Positions 30,518 to 44,469 are shown, counted from the first letter of the stretch. The stretch is DNA of 64,000 nucleotides from Clavibacter michiganensis (GCA_002150995.1 MDHJ01000001.1:1922001-1986000), one strand, 5' to 3'. Numbers and translations are program-made. Notes: a model not told the origin generated them from the sequence alone.

Positions 30518-31759
30518 ATGGCATCGAAGAAGATCTTTGGAATCGTGCTCGCCGGCGGCGAGGGCAAGAGGCTCATGCCGCTCACCGCGGACCGGGCCAA
30601 GCCCGCGGTCCCGTTCGGCGGCCAGTACCGCCTCATCGACTTCGCGCTGTCGAACCTCATCAACTCGGGGCTCACGCAGATCGTGGTGCTGACGCAGTAC
30701 AAGTCGCACTCGCTCGACCGCCACGTGTCGCAGACGTGGCGGCTCAACCAGATGCTGAACTCCTACATCGCCTCCGTGCCCGCGCAGCAGCGCCTCGGCA
30801 AGCGGTGGTTCAGCGGCTCGGCCGACGCCATCCTGCAGAGCCTCAACCTCATCAACGACGAGAAGCCCGACATCGTCGTCGTGGTCGGCGCCGACCACGT
30901 CTACCGCATGGACTTCAGCCAGATGATCGACGCGCACATCGCGTCGGGTCGCGGTGCGACGGTCGCGGCCATCCGCCAGCCCATCGAGCTGGCCGACCAG
31001 TTCGGGGTCATCGACACCGATCCCGCGAACCCGGCCGCCATCCGCGCCTTCCTCGAGAAGCCCAAGGACCCGATCGGCCTCGACGACTCGCCCGGCGAGG
31101 TCCTGGCCTCCATGGGCAACTACGTCTTCGACACCGACCAGCTCATCGACGCCGTCCGCCGCGACGGCGAGAACGCCGAGTCGGCCCACGACATGGGCGG
31201 CGACATCGTCCCGTGGTTCGTCGAGCAGGGCAACGCGGGGGTGTACGACCTCAACCGCAACGAGGTGCCGGGCGCCAACGACCGCGACCGCTACTACTGG
31301 CGCGACGTCGGGACCATCGAGTCCTTCTTCGACGCCCACCAGGACCTCATCTCGGCCCTTCCCGTGTTCAACCTGTACAACAAGGACTGGCCGATCTTCA
31401 GCCAGCAGCTCAACAGCCCGCCGGCGAAGTTCGTCCGCGACGCGCAGGGGAACACCGGCACGATGATCGACTCGATCACCTCCCTCGGCGGCGTGATCAG
31501 CGGTGCCCACGTCGAGCGCAGCGTGCTCGGCCCGTGGGTCATCGCCGAGTCGGGCGCGCGCATCGTCGACTCCATCGTGTTCGACAAGGTCCACATCGGG
31601 GCGGGCGCCGACATCCGTCGCGCCATCCTCGACAAGGACGTCGAGGTCGCGCCCGGCGCCACCGTCGGCGTCGACCACGACCGCGACCGGGAGCGCGGCT
31701 TCACCGTGACCGACGGCGGCATCACGGTCGTGGGCAAGGGCGTGCGCGTCACCCCGTGA
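30518..31759 (+). CDS. glgC: Glucose-1-phosphate adenylyltransferase GlgC
   Basis: GlgC makes ADP-glucose from ATP and glucose-1-phosphate, the regulated entry into glycogen synthesis. The N-terminal pyrophosphorylase loop is [14 protein letters not shown] followed by [24 protein letters not shown] and the [10 protein letters not shown] region are catalytic-core features. The C-terminal third is a left-handed beta helix for allosteric control ([28 protein letters not shown]). The 413-residue length is normal. It is divergent to glgA, and serB overlaps its stop by 4 bases. Confidence 0.96.
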   Translation: MASKKIFGIVLAGGEGKRLMPLTADRAKPAVPFGGQYRLIDFALSNLINSGLTQIVVLTQYKSHSLDRHVSQTWRLNQMLNSYIASVPAQQRLGKRWFSGSADAILQSLNLINDEKPDIVVVVGADHVYRMDFSQMIDAHIASGRGATVAAIRQPIELADQFGVIDTDPANPAAIRAFLEKPKDPIGLDDSPGEVLASMGNYVFDTDQLIDAVRRDGENAESAHDMGGDIVPWFVEQGNAGVYDLNRNEVPGANDRDRYYWRDVGTIESFFDAHQDLISALPVFNLYNKDWPIFSQQLNSPPAKFVRDAQGNTGTMIDSITSLGGVISGAHVERSVLGPWVIAESGARIVDSIVFDKVHIGAGADIRRAILDKDVEVAPGATVGVDHDRDRERGFTVTDGGITVVGKGVRVTP

Positions 31760-32453
31760 GCGAGGTCAGCACGACGCCGTCCCGCCCCGGGGCGACGCCC
31801 GCCGTCCCCGCGCGCTCCCCCGCATGCTGGTTGTGCTCGACGTCGACTCGACCCTCATCGAGGACGAGGCGATCGAGCTCCTGGCCGCGGAGGCGGGATC
31901 GCTCGCGGAGGTCGCCGCGGTCACCGACCGGGCGATGCGCGGCGAGCTCGACTTCGCCGAGAGCCTCCGGTCCCGGGTCGCGACGCTCGCCGGCCTCCCC
32001 GTCGCCGTGCACGACGAGGTGGGGGCGCGCATCCGCGTCACCCCGGGGGCCGAGCGGATGGTCGAGTCCCTGCACGCCGCGGGGCACGTCGTGGCCGTCG
32101 TCTCCGGCGGCTTCCACGAGCTCCTGGACCCGCTGGCCGCGCGACTCGGCCTCGACATGTGGCGCGCCAACCGGCTGGAGGCGGCGGACGGGCGGCTCAC
32201 GGGTCGCGTCACCGGACCGGTCATCGACGCCGCGGCCAAGCGCGCCGCCGTCGAGGAGTGGAGCCGGGACCTCGGGATCCCGCTCTCCCGCGTCGTCGCG
32301 GTGGGCGACGGCGCCAACGACCTGGAGATGATGGCCGTCGCCGGCCTGTCCGTCGCGTTCGACGCGAAGCCGGCCGTCCGCCGAGGCGCCGACGTGTGCA
32401 TCGACCGGCGCGACCTCGCGCAGGTGCTCGCGCTCGTCGGCCTCCGACCCTGA
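31756..32453 (+). CDS. serB: Phosphoserine phosphatase SerB, one base missing near 31819
   Basis: SerB releases serine from phosphoserine in the last step of serine synthesis. HAD motifs are clear: [14 protein letters not shown] (nucleophile Asp), [14 protein letters not shown] (motif II) and [17 protein letters not shown] (motif IV). Without repair the protein starts at the ATG at 31824 (209 residues). A GTG at 31756 overlaps the glgC stop (GTGA), and one extra C in the run before 31821 puts it in frame, giving 232 residues. The coupled start is a lineage habit and I prefer it. No N-terminal ACT domain is present. Confidence 0.88.
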
Positions 32454-32525
32454 GCCGTCCCGCGGCGCATCCGCAGCGGCACCCCGCGGCAGCGAGCGGG
32501 CGGTGGACCGGCGCGAGCGGAGCCC

Positions 32526-33482
32526 TCAGCCGCTGACGACCGCCCGGGCGATGGCGGCGAGCTGCGCGATGTTGCCGGGCATCCGCTCCCGCTCCGACGG
32601 CAGGCTCGCGAGGTGGGTGACGTTGTCGAGGTACGCCAGGAAGATGAAGGCGCCGAAGCGATCGTCCGGCACGCCCGTGCTGCCGCCGGCGGCCGTGTAG
32701 GCCCGGTGGAACTGCGCGCGCTGGCGCGGTGCGAGGTACATGATCGCCGCGGCGACGTCGAGTCCCGCGGGGCCGAGGCCGCAGCGGTCGAAGTCGATGA
32801 CGGACACCCCGTCGGGTCCCTGGATGAGGTTGCCCGGGTGGTAGTCCCCGTGCACCATGATCGGCGGGCCCGCCAGCGCGAGCGTCGCCCGCAGCTCCTC
32901 CACGGCCCCGGCGAGGGCCGCCGCGGTCGACCCGTCGGCCATGATCCCGGGGTAGCCCTCGACCAGCCGCCCCAGGCGCGTCGACGCGTAGTCGGCGTCG
33001 TACCTCCGCCGGCGGGCCGCCAGGGCGACGGCGTCCGGCTCCGCGCCGGCCGCATGCAGGGCGGCCAGGGTCTCGGCGAACGGCCCGGCGTCGGAGGACG
33101 CCGGGAGGCTGCTCAGCATCTCCCCGTCGTGCCAGGTGAGGAGGCTCGCGAGGCGCCGCTCTACGCGCTCCCCCGACGCGCCGATCACCGATCGACGGAG
33201 GCCGACCTCGTCGTCGTCGGGCACGGCGGCCTCGACGATCGCCGTCCAGGAACCGTCACGCGTGCGGCGCGGTCCCGGGACCGACGGCCCGCCGCGCGCG
33301 GCCAGCATGTCGAGCCATTCGAGCTCCAGGTCGATCTCGTGCTGCTGCCGCCGGGCCACGTGGAGGCGCAGGAGGTGGGCCGGACGCCCGTCGACGTCGA
33401 CGCGGTACGCGTGGTTGTGCGTCGCCCCCAGCTCGGTGAGCGCGGCGGGACCGAGGTCCCATGCCGCCAGGAGGTCGGACAC
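32526..33482 (-). CDS. Phosphotransferase enzyme family protein (APH/ChoK-like kinase)
   Basis: A 318-residue protein-kinase-fold small-molecule kinase. The N-lobe runs VSDLLAAWDLGPAALTELG. The catalytic loop is IMVHGDYHPGNLIQ with the base Asp, and the magnesium-binding motif is VSVIDFDRCGLGP. The family covers homoserine, choline, fructosamine and aminoglycoside kinases. Nothing here marks a resistance enzyme, and no drug-resistance context is present. The start is GTG at 33482. It lies 23 bases after the fabG gene on the same strand. Confidence 0.83.
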   Translation of the reverse strand: MSDLLAAWDLGPAALTELGATHNHAYRVDVDGRPAHLLRLHVARRQQHEIDLELEWLDMLAARGGPSVPGPRRTRDGSWTAIVEAAVPDDDEVGLRRSVIGASGERVERRLASLLTWHDGEMLSSLPASSDAGPFAETLAALHAAGAEPDAVALAARRRRYDADYASTRLGRLVEGYPGIMADGSTAAALAGAVEELRATLALAGPPIMVHGDYHPGNLIQGPDGVSVIDFDRCGLGPAGLDVAAAIMYLAPRQRAQFHRAYTAAGGSTGVPDDRFGAFIFLAYLDNVTHLASLPSERERMPGNIAQLAAIARAVVSG

Positions 33483-33505
33483 GGCGCGATCCCCGGCGAG
33501 CGGCG

Positions 33506-35872
<2,367 letters not shown>

Positions 35873-35932
35873 CAACACCCAGAACTGGCCCCGGGGGTCC
35901 CGCTCGGTGCCGGACGACGCGGTCCGCGGGCG

Positions 35933-37531
<1,599 letters not shown>

Positions 37532-37696
37532 GGTGAGGGGTCCTTCTGATCAGCGGATGTCCCACGGTCCGTGGGAGGAGGGCGACCCGCAGCAGAGGGG
37601 TCGAGCCCGGTCGGTCGAGGGCGTCCATCGGACCCGACCGGTCCAGTGTACGAGACGGCGGCCGACGCGCCTCCCGCGGGGCCGGGGGCTCTCACG

Positions 37697-37732
37697 CGAC
37701 GACGGCCCCACCCGAGGGTGGGGCCGTCGTCG
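37697..37732. terminator. Hairpin terminator after the suf operon
   Basis: A perfect 17-base stem (37697-37713 with 37716-37732, ends CGACGACGGCC / GGCCGTCGTCG). It begins 16 bases after the stop of the last suf gene on the minus strand. Confidence 0.75.
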
Positions 37733-37747
37733 GCCGAGCGGTGCGGA

Positions 37748-38083
37748 TCAGATGGAGAAGCCGAGGGCCCGCATCATGTCGCGGCCGTCGTCGGTGATCC
37801 GCTCCGGACCCCACGGCGGCATCCACACCCAGTTGATGCGGAACGCGGCGACGACGCCGTCGAGCGCCTCCGCCGTCTGCTCCTCGAGCACGTCGGTCAG
37901 CGGGCAGCCCGCCGACGTCAGCGTCATGTGGATGATGAGCGCGTCGTTCTCGTCGTCCCACGCGAGGTCGTAGATGAGGCCCAGGTCCACCACGTTGATC
38001 CCGAGCTCGGGATCCATGACGTCCTTGAGCGCCTCCTCGACCTCGTCGAACTTCTGCGGGGTGAGGGTGCTCTGCGTGCTCAC
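37748..38083 (-). CDS. DUF59/MIP18-family metal-sulfur cluster assembly factor
   Basis: A 111-residue SufT-like protein that helps mature Fe-S proteins. VEEALKDVMDPELGINVVDLG is the family start, and the conserved Cys is in LTSAGCPLTDVLEEQ. WVWMPPWGPERITDDGRDMM closes the domain. The GTG start at 38083 overlaps the sufC stop. In many actinobacterial suf operons the cysteine desulfurase gene sufS and sufU precede this gene; here it follows sufC directly. Confidence 0.92.
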   Translation of the reverse strand: MSTQSTLTPQKFDEVEEALKDVMDPELGINVVDLGLIYDLAWDDENDALIIHMTLTSAGCPLTDVLEEQTAEALDGVVAAFRINWVWMPPWGPERITDDGRDMMRALGFSI

Positions 38084-38850
38084 GCGGTCACCGTGGTGGA
38101 GGGCGTCAGGAAGCGGTCGTAGCCCTCCTCCTCGAGGCGGTCGGCCAGCTCGCGGCCACCCTGCTCCGCGACGCGCCCGGCGACGAACACGTGGACGAAG
38201 TCGGGCTGGATGTAGCGGAGGATGCGCGTGTAGTGCGTGATGAGCAGGAGCCCGAGGCCCGTGTTCGCCTTCGCGCGGTTGACGCCCTCGGAGACGATCT
38301 TGAGCGCGTCGACGTCGAGGCCGGAGTCGGTCTCGTCGAGCACGGCGAACTTGGGCTTCAGCAGCTCGAGCTGCAGGACCTCGTTGCGCTTCTTCTCGCC
38401 GCCGGAGAAGCCCTCGTTGACGTTGCGCTCCGCGAACGCCGGGTCCATCTTGAGCGCCGCCATGGACGTGCGGACGTCCTTGATCCAGCCGCGGATGGCC
38501 GGCGCCTCGCCGTCGATCGCGGTCTTGGCCGTGCGCAGGAAGTTGGTCGTGGTGACGCCGGGGATCTCGACCGGGTACTGCATGGCGAGGAAGAGGCCCG
38601 CGCGGGCCCGCTCGTCCACCGTCATGTCGAGGACCTCGACTCCGTCGAGCGTCACCGAGCCGGAGTCGACGTGGTACTTGGGGTGGCCCGCGATGGAGTA
38701 CGCCAGCGTGGACTTGCCCGAGCCGTTGGGGCCCATGATCGCGTGGATCTCGCCCTCGTTGATCGTGAGGTCGACACCCTTGAGGATCTGCTTGCGGCCC
38801 TGCTCGGTGTCGACGCTGACATGCAGGTCGGAGATGGTGAGTGTTGACAT
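38080..38850 (-). CDS. sufC: Fe-S cluster assembly ATPase SufC
   Basis: SufC is the ABC-type ATPase of the SufBCD scaffold. Walker A is IMGPNGSGKSTLAYSIAG, the signature is GFSGGEKKRNEVLQL, Walker B is FAVLDETDSGLDVDALK and the H-loop is LLITHYTRIL. The SGLDVDAL stretch separates SufC from transport ATPases. The 256-residue length is standard. It is 12 bases downstream of the Rieske gene and overlaps the DUF59 gene. Confidence 0.96.
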   Translation of the reverse strand: MSTLTISDLHVSVDTEQGRKQILKGVDLTINEGEIHAIMGPNGSGKSTLAYSIAGHPKYHVDSGSVTLDGVEVLDMTVDERARAGLFLAMQYPVEIPGVTTTNFLRTAKTAIDGEAPAIRGWIKDVRTSMAALKMDPAFAERNVNEGFSGGEKKRNEVLQLELLKPKFAVLDETDSGLDVDALKIVSEGVNRAKANTGLGLLLITHYTRILRYIQPDFVHVFVAGRVAEQGGRELADRLEEEGYDRFLTPSTTVTA

Positions 38851-38862
38851 CGGTGCGTTCCT

Positions 38863-39183
38863 CTAGCTCTTCGGGGTGGTGTCGATGTGGATGTCGCCGT
38901 CCACGATGGACACGGGGTAGACGGGGACGGGCTCGTAGGCCGGCAGAGTGCGCGGCTTGCCCGTCTCCAGGGAGAACTTGGACCCGTGGGCCCAGCACTC
39001 CAGGGTGTCGCCCTCGACGAAGCCCTCGGCCAGCGAGATGTCGCCGTGCGTGCAGGTGTCGCCGATGGCGTGCACCGTGCCCGAGGAGTCCTTGACGAGC
39101 GCGATGGCCAGGCCCTCGATCTCGATGCGGAGCGCCTCGTTCTCGCCGAGCTCGTCGACGGCGCAGATGCGGACCGCGGTCAT
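38863..39183 (-). CDS. Rieske-type [2Fe-2S] protein of the suf operon
   Basis: A 106-residue single Rieske domain with the cluster motif in two boxes, CTHGD and CWAHGSKFS, giving the 2-Cys 2-His set. No membrane segment is present. Relatives are annotated as non-heme oxygenase ferredoxin subunits, but in the suf operon it more likely supplies electrons to cluster assembly. The ATG at 39183 overlaps the sufD stop (ATGA), so it is coupled to SufD. Confidence 0.9.
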   Translation of the reverse strand: MTAVRICAVDELGENEALRIEIEGLAIALVKDSSGTVHAIGDTCTHGDISLAEGFVEGDTLECWAHGSKFSLETGKPRTLPAYEPVPVYPVSIVDGDIHIDTTPKS

Positions 39184-40403
39184 CCTGCGACCGACCCGGT
39201 GCTCGCGCCGGGGCCCGTGGATGCGGAGAGCTCCGCCTCGATGGCGGACTGCAGCCGCTCCTCGAGCTCGGGGACGCCGATCTGCTGGACGATCTCGCTC
39301 AGGAAGCCGCGCACGACGAGGCGGCGCGCCTCCTCCTCCGTGATCCCGCGGGCCTGCAGGTAGAACAGCTGCTCGTCGTCGAACCGGCCCGTGGCGCTCG
39401 CGTGCCCGGCACCGGCGATGTCGCCGGTCTCGATCTCGAGGTTCGGGACCGAGTCGGCGCGCGTGCCGTCCGTGAGGACCAGGTTGCGGTTCTGCTCGTA
39501 GCTGTCCGTGCCCGGGGCGGAGCGCCGGATGAGGACGTCGCCGATCCAGACCGTGCGCGCACCGGCGCCCTGGAGGGCGCCCTTGTAGGTGACCCGGCTG
39601 CGGGTGTTGGGCGCGTCGTGGTCCACGTACACCTGCTGCTCGAGGTGCTGGCCCGCGTCGGCGAAGTAGACGCCGAGCAGCTCGCCGTCGGCGCCCTCGT
39701 TCGAGAGGTGCGCGGAGGGGTTGACCCGCACGATGGACCCGCCGAGCGTCACCACCACGTGCTTGAGCTTCGCGTCGCGGCCGACGACGGCCTGGTGCGC
39801 GGCCAGGTGGCGGGCCTCGTCGTCCCACTGCTGGACGGTGACGACGGTCAGCTCCGCCTGGTCGCCCACGACGATCTCGACGTTCTCGGCGAGCGACGCG
39901 GATCCGGCGTTGTCGAGGATGACGACGCCGCGGCTGAAGGGCGCGGCCGTGATGAGGGTGTGCGCGGCGCGCGGAGCCGAGCCCAGCTCGGAGCGGCTGA
40001 CCGTGACGGTGACGCGCTCCTCCCCCGTGACCTCGATGGCCAGCGCCTCGCCGAACGACGACCAGGCGTTCGCCTGGGCGCGGTCCTCGGGTGCACCGGC
40101 GGTGCCGATGCGCGCGTCGTCCCGGGCGATCCAGGACACCGAGGTGCCCTCGGCATCGCTGTGGGCGACGGGGTAGCGCGCGCCGTCGAGCTCACCGGAG
40201 ATGAGGTCGTCGAGACGGCGGACGGGCGTCAGCTTCCAGACGGCCTCGCGGCCGGTCACGGCGTCGAACGCCTCGACGTCGGTGGAGGTGAAGCGCTCGG
40301 AGCGGGTCTGGATGGGGATGACGCCCCACCCCCCGTCGGTGTGCGCGCGGGCGCCGTTGCCGGTGGGGGCGACGGCTTCTGTGGTGGCGAGTGGGGTCGT
40401 CAT
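39180..40403 (-). CDS. sufD: Fe-S cluster assembly scaffold SufD
   Basis: SufD is a beta-helical scaffold partner of SufB and SufC. The 407-residue product has the SufBD core (RSRVTYKGALQGAGARTVWI, RADSVPNLEIETGDIAGAGH) and the C-terminal helices FYLQARGITEEEARRLVVRG and GFLSEIVQQIGVPELEERLQ. HASATGRFDDEQLFYLQARG shows the conserved His. It starts right behind the sufB stop. Confidence 0.95.
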   Translation of the reverse strand: MTTPLATTEAVAPTGNGARAHTDGGWGVIPIQTRSERFTSTDVEAFDAVTGREAVWKLTPVRRLDDLISGELDGARYPVAHSDAEGTSVSWIARDDARIGTAGAPEDRAQANAWSSFGEALAIEVTGEERVTVTVSRSELGSAPRAAHTLITAAPFSRGVVILDNAGSASLAENVEIVVGDQAELTVVTVQQWDDEARHLAAHQAVVGRDAKLKHVVVTLGGSIVRVNPSAHLSNEGADGELLGVYFADAGQHLEQQVYVDHDAPNTRSRVTYKGALQGAGARTVWIGDVLIRRSAPGTDSYEQNRNLVLTDGTRADSVPNLEIETGDIAGAGHASATGRFDDEQLFYLQARGITEEEARRLVVRGFLSEIVQQIGVPELEERLQSAIEAELSASTGPGASTGSVAG

Positions 40404-41822
40404 CTAGCCGACGGATCCTTCCATGCCCATCTCGATGAGCTTGTTGAGTTCGAGCGCGTACTCCATGGGGAGCTCGCGGGCGATGGGCTCGATGAAGCCG
40501 CGGACGATCATGGCCATGGCCTCGTCCTCGGGCATGCCCCGGCTCATCAGGTAGAACAGCTGCTCCTCGCTGACGCGCGAGACCGTGGCCTCGTGCCCGA
40601 GCTGGACGTCGTCCACGCGGATGTCGATGGCGGGGTACGTGTCGGAGCGGGAGATGGTGTCGACCAGCAGCGCGTCGCAGCGGACCGTGTTGGCGGAGTG
40701 GTGCGCCGCCGCGTCCACGCGGATCTCGCCGCGGTAGCCGGCGCGACCGCCGCCGCGCGCGATCGACTTGGAGACGATCGACGACTGCGTGTACGGCGCC
40801 ATGTGCACCATCTTCGCGCCGGCGTCCTGGTGCTGGCCGGGGCCCGCGAAGGCGACCGAGAGGGTCTCGCCCTTGGCGCGCTCGCCCATGAGGTAGATGG
40901 AGGGGTACTTCATCGTGACCTTGGACCCGATGTTGCCGTCGATCCACTCCATGGTCGCGCCCTCGGCCGCCGTCGCGCGCTTGGTGACGAGGTTGTAGAC
41001 GTTGTTCGACCAGTTCTGGATCGTCGTGTAGCGGACGCGGGCGTCCTTCTTCACGATGATCTCGACCACGGCGGAGTGCAGCGAGTCGGACTTGTAGATG
41101 GGTGCGGTGCAGCCCTCGATGTAGTGGACGTAGCTGCCCTCGTCCGCGATGATCAGCGTCCGCTCGAACTGGCCCATGTTCTCGGTGTTGATGCGGAAGT
41201 ACGCCTGCAGCGGGATCTCGACGTGGACGCCCTTGGGCACGTACACGAACGATCCGCCCGACCACACGGCCGTGTTCAGCGCGGCGAACTTGTTGTCGCC
41301 CGCGGGGATGACGGTGCCGAAGTACTCCTTGAACAGCTCCGGGTGCTCGCGCAGCGCCGTGTCGGTGTCCATGAAGATGACGCCCTGGTCCTCGAGGTCC
41401 TTCTGGATCGAGTGGAAGACGACCTCCGACTCGTACTGGGCCGCGACGCCGGAGACGAGGCGCTGGCGCTCCGCCTCGGGGATGCCGAGCCGCTCGTAGG
41501 TGTTCTTGATGTCGTCCGGCAGGTCCTCCCACGTCTGGGCCTGCTTCTCCGTGGAGCGCACGAAGTACTTGATGTTGTCGAAGTCGATGCCCGAGAGGTC
41601 GGCGCCCCAGGTCGGCATGGGCTTGCGGCCGAACAGCTCGTAGCCCTTCATGCGGTTGGCGAGCATCCACTCCGGCTCGCTCTTGCGACGGGAGATGTCG
41701 GCGACGACCTCGGGCGAGATGCCCCGCTTGGCGGAGGCGCCGGCGACGTCCGAGTCGGACCAGCCGAACTCGTACTGCCCCAGGCTCTCGAGCTCGGGTC
41801 GGTCGATGAGCACATCTGACAT
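40404..41822 (-). CDS. sufB: Fe-S cluster assembly scaffold SufB
   Basis: SufB is the main scaffold on which the new cluster forms. The 472-residue product starts [20 protein letters not shown] at 41822; the longer open frame upstream has no similarity. Family stretches include [40 protein letters not shown] with the cluster-related Cys, and the end [24 protein letters not shown] block. A ribosome site AGGAAAG lies upstream. The region before it holds no regulator gene; heme A synthase diverges 263 bases away. Confidence 0.96.
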   Translation of the reverse strand: MSDVLIDRPELESLGQYEFGWSDSDVAGASAKRGISPEVVADISRRKSEPEWMLANRMKGYELFGRKPMPTWGADLSGIDFDNIKYFVRSTEKQAQTWEDLPDDIKNTYERLGIPEAERQRLVSGVAAQYESEVVFHSIQKDLEDQGVIFMDTDTALREHPELFKEYFGTVIPAGDNKFAALNTAVWSGGSFVYVPKGVHVEIPLQAYFRINTENMGQFERTLIIADEGSYVHYIEGCTAPIYKSDSLHSAVVEIIVKKDARVRYTTIQNWSNNVYNLVTKRATAAEGATMEWIDGNIGSKVTMKYPSIYLMGERAKGETLSVAFAGPGQHQDAGAKMVHMAPYTQSSIVSKSIARGGGRAGYRGEIRVDAAAHHSANTVRCDALLVDTISRSDTYPAIDIRVDDVQLGHEATVSRVSEEQLFYLMSRGMPEDEAMAMIVRGFIEPIARELPMEYALELNKLIEMGMEGSVG

Positions 41823-41956
41823 GGCTACCTGCTTTCCTGACGATCTGGGCGTATCAGCGCCGTATCGGCATGCCCCCCGCACGGCGACGCCGCTTCGGTG
41901 ACGGGGGAAGACTGTGGGTGTCCGGGATGCGGCGGCTTCACGCCTCGCACCCCTCT

Positions 41957-41962
41957 TAGGAT
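41957..41962 (+). promoter_or_regulatory. Possible -10 box in the sufB/ctaA divergent region
   Basis: TAGGAT, 124 bases before ctaA. No -35 is evident. I saw no clear SufR-type site in 41823-42085. Confidence 0.3.
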
Positions 41963-42085
41963 GAACACGAACGCGGGTGGACTTGTTCCCGCCGTCCTCG
42001 CTGACGTGCCGGAATCTGCAAGACCCGACGTGTTCCATGAACCACCCGATTCTACGGGCAATCCAGCGGGCGCGGAAGGCAGGCA

Positions 42086-43096
42086 GTGACTCACGGCACC
42101 GATGCGGGGCAGTCTCCCAGTGGGAGCGTGCTAGGTCAGACCCTCATGGTCGGGAGGCGGCTGCGCGAGCGGCTGCCGGACGGGATCACGCGGACGACCC
42201 GCTTCCTCGTCTGGACGACGCTGGTGGTGCAGACGCTCGTCGTCGGCACCGGCGGGCTCGTCCGGTTGACGGGCTCCGGCCTCGGCTGCCCGACATGGCC
42301 GAGGTGCACCGCGGACTCCTTCGTCTCGACGCCGGAGATGGGCGTCCACGGCATCATCGAGTTCGGCAACCGCCTGCTGACGTTCCTCCTGGTCATCGTC
42401 GCGATCGCCACGTTCCTCGCGGTGCTGCGGCTGCGGAACCGGGGTCGCGGGCTCTTCTCGCTCGCCCTGGCCATCGGCCTCGGCATCCCCGCGCAGGGGG
42501 TCATCGGCGGCATCACGGTGCTCACGGGCCTCAACCCCTACATCGTGGGCCTCCACTTCGTCGTGTCCGTGGTGCTCGTGGTGCTCTCGACCGTGCTGGT
42601 GTGGCGCACCTACCACCCCCTCGACGAGGCGGAGCGCTCGGTGCCGGCCTCCTACCTGACGCTGGCCCGGGTCACCGCCATCGTGGTGGGCATCACGATC
42701 CTCGTCGGCATCGTCGTGACGGGATCCGGGCCGCATGCCGGCGACCAGGGCGCGGCCCGCAACGGCCTCGACCCCGAGCTCCTGCAGCACGTGCACAGCT
42801 GGCCCGCCTACGCGACCTTCGGCCTCACCGTCGTCCTCGTGGTCGTCGCCGCGCGGAACCGCTGGGCGGCCGTGTCGCGGTGGACGCGGGTGCTGCTCGC
42901 CGTCGAGCTCGTGCAGATCGCCGTGGGCCTCATCCAGGCGCGCACGGGTCTCCCGGAGTTCCTGGTGGGGCTGCACATGGTGCTGGCGTGCCTCCTCGCC
43001 TCGGCGATGACGGCGACGCTCCTCAGCACGACCCGCCGCGCGGACACCCTGCGGCTCACCCCGGCGGAGGTCCGGCGCTCCGCGCACGTCGGCTGA
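42086..43096 (+). CDS. ctaA: Heme A synthase CtaA (COX15 family)
   Basis: CtaA oxidises a methyl of heme O to the formyl of heme A for cytochrome aa3. Eight hydrophobic segments are visible in 336 residues. Loop Cys pair: [15 protein letters not shown]. Heme-ligating His residues are in [35 protein letters not shown] and [11 protein letters not shown]. The start is GTG at 42086. The partner heme O synthase CtaB is the next gene, converging, and SURF1 is 7 kb away. A strong hairpin ends the transcript. Confidence 0.93.
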   Translation: MTHGTDAGQSPSGSVLGQTLMVGRRLRERLPDGITRTTRFLVWTTLVVQTLVVGTGGLVRLTGSGLGCPTWPRCTADSFVSTPEMGVHGIIEFGNRLLTFLLVIVAIATFLAVLRLRNRGRGLFSLALAIGLGIPAQGVIGGITVLTGLNPYIVGLHFVVSVVLVVLSTVLVWRTYHPLDEAERSVPASYLTLARVTAIVVGITILVGIVVTGSGPHAGDQGAARNGLDPELLQHVHSWPAYATFGLTVVLVVVAARNRWAAVSRWTRVLLAVELVQIAVGLIQARTGLPEFLVGLHMVLACLLASAMTATLLSTTRRADTLRLTPAEVRRSAHVG

Positions 43097-43110
43097 CCGC
43101 TGCGCTGCGC

Positions 43111-43152
43111 CGACGACGCCCGCCCGAGCACCGCTCGCGGCGGGCGTCGTCG
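43111..43152. terminator. Long hairpin terminator after ctaA
   Basis: A perfect 14-base stem (43111-43124 with 43139-43152, CGACGACGCCCGCC and complement), and the loop itself can pair CGAGC with GCTCG. It starts 14 bases after the ctaA stop. No U-run follows, as is common in high-GC actinobacteria. Confidence 0.75.
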
Positions 43153-43426
43153 TCCGCGCAGGCCGCGACGATCGCGTTCCGGAGACGAGGGCGCTGAGGC
43201 ATCCGTCGCCCGGTGGCGGAGGACAGCGTCCGTCGACCGACCACGATGACGCGTCCGGCCGGGTGCTGCCCGGCAGGCCGTCACGGAAGGGCGAGACCGG
43301 CGTGCATGACAGGGCCTCCCGTCCTCCCCATGCGGGAGCACGGCGCCGAACGCGAGCCGTCCGGTCCGAGGTTCAGCCCCTATCGTGGATCGGAGCGGGG
43401 GACCCTGGCCCAGCCCCCGTGGCGGC
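43153..43426. other. Intergenic region without a recognisable gene
   Basis: The gap between ctaA and ctaB (43097-43426, 330 bases with the hairpin) is the only gene-free stretch over 300 bases. Beyond the ctaA hairpin I find no credible open frame, RNA gene, repeat or promoter. Confidence 0.6.
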
Positions 43427-44347
43427 TCAGAAGGGGAGCAGCGGGTCGATCCCGACCGCGAGGAACAGCAGCGACAGGTACGAGATGGACGCGTGGAAGA
43501 CGCGCATGGGCTTGATCTGCTCGTGGCGCACCGCGAGGTCGTAGAGGCGGTGCGTCTCGTAGACGAACCAGCCGCCGCCTGCGAGCGCCGCGACCGTGTA
43601 GACGAGCCCCATCCCCGCGACGGGGATGAGCAGGAGCGAGCAGGCCAGCGTCGCCCACGCGTAGAGGATGGTCTGCAGGCCGACCGCGGCGCGGCCGCGG
43701 ACGACGGCGAGCATGGGCACGTTGACCGAGGCGTAGTCGTCGCGGTACTTCATGGACAGCGGCCAGTAGTGCGGCGGCGTCCAGAGGAACACGATCATGA
43801 ACAGGATGACCGGGGCCCAGGAGATGTCGCCGGTGACCGCGGCCCAGCCGATGAGCACGGGCATGCAGCCGGCGGCCCCGCCCCAGACGATGTTCTGCGG
43901 CGTGCGGCGCTTCAGCCAGAGCGTGTAGACGAACACGTAGAAGAGGATCGCGGCGAGCGAGAGCGCGGCGGCGAGCCAGTTGGAGATCACGCCCAGCCAG
44001 ACGATGCTGGCGACGCCGATGATCCAGGCGAAGACGAGCGCCTCGCGGTCCGTCAGCTCCCCCGTCACGAGGGGCCGGCGCTGCGTGCGCTTCATGACGC
44101 GGTCGATGTCGCGGTCGATGTAGCAGTTGAACGCGTTGGCGCTGCCGGCGCTCAGGGAGCCGCCGACGAGGACGCCCAGGATCAGCCAGGGGTTCGGCCA
44201 CCCGCCCTGGGCGAGGATCATCACGGGCGCCGTCGTCACGAGCAGCAGCTCGATGACGCGCGGCTTCGTCAGTGCGACGTACGCCTTGGTCTTCCTCGCC
44301 AGCCCGATCGTCTCCCGATCGACCCGACTCTGCACCGCAACGTTCAT
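43427..44347 (-). CDS. ctaB: Protoheme IX farnesyltransferase (heme O synthase) CtaB
   Basis: CtaB adds a farnesyl group to protoheme, giving heme O, the substrate of CtaA. It is a UbiA-superfamily membrane prenyltransferase. The aspartate-rich motif is [20 protein letters not shown] with RRPLVTGEL, and the second is [19 protein letters not shown]. Eight or nine helices are visible in 306 residues. I chose the ATG at 44347 ([12 protein letters not shown]) with GAGGTG upstream; an in-frame start further up has no support. It diverges from tkt. Confidence 0.94.
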   Translation of the reverse strand: MNVAVQSRVDRETIGLARKTKAYVALTKPRVIELLLVTTAPVMILAQGGWPNPWLILGVLVGGSLSAGSANAFNCYIDRDIDRVMKRTQRRPLVTGELTDREALVFAWIIGVASIVWLGVISNWLAAALSLAAILFYVFVYTLWLKRRTPQNIVWGGAAGCMPVLIGWAAVTGDISWAPVILFMIVFLWTPPHYWPLSMKYRDDYASVNVPMLAVVRGRAAVGLQTILYAWATLACSLLLIPVAGMGLVYTVAALAGGGWFVYETHRLYDLAVRHEQIKPMRVFHASISYLSLLFLAVGIDPLLPF

Positions 44348-44434
44348 CGCACCTCTAACTCGCCGGACATTCCCTCCCATGGTAGGCCACGGCACCTCCG
44401 AGCCGAGCCGCGCGAGGCTCGTCCGGGCGCGGCC

Positions 44435-44469
44435 GGAACACCGTGGGCCCGAAGGGTGTTCCCTATACT
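44435..44469 (+). promoter_or_regulatory. tkt promoter with inverted-repeat operator
   Basis: GGAACACC (44435-44442) and GGTGTTCC (44455-44462) form a perfect 8-base inverted repeat with a 12-base spacer. One base later comes TATACT (44464-44469), an excellent -10 box 50 bases before the tkt start. The repeat covers the expected -35 region, so a dimeric regulator bound there would block polymerase. The regulator is not identified. Confidence 0.55.

Noticed and set aside
32526..33482. An antibiotic (aminoglycoside) phosphotransferase
   Set aside because: The fold is shared with many metabolic kinases, and there is no mobile or resistance context.
43153..43426. Short open frames between ctaA and ctaB
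   Set aside because: No ribosome sites, no similarity to known proteins and Arg-rich composition typical of chance frames.
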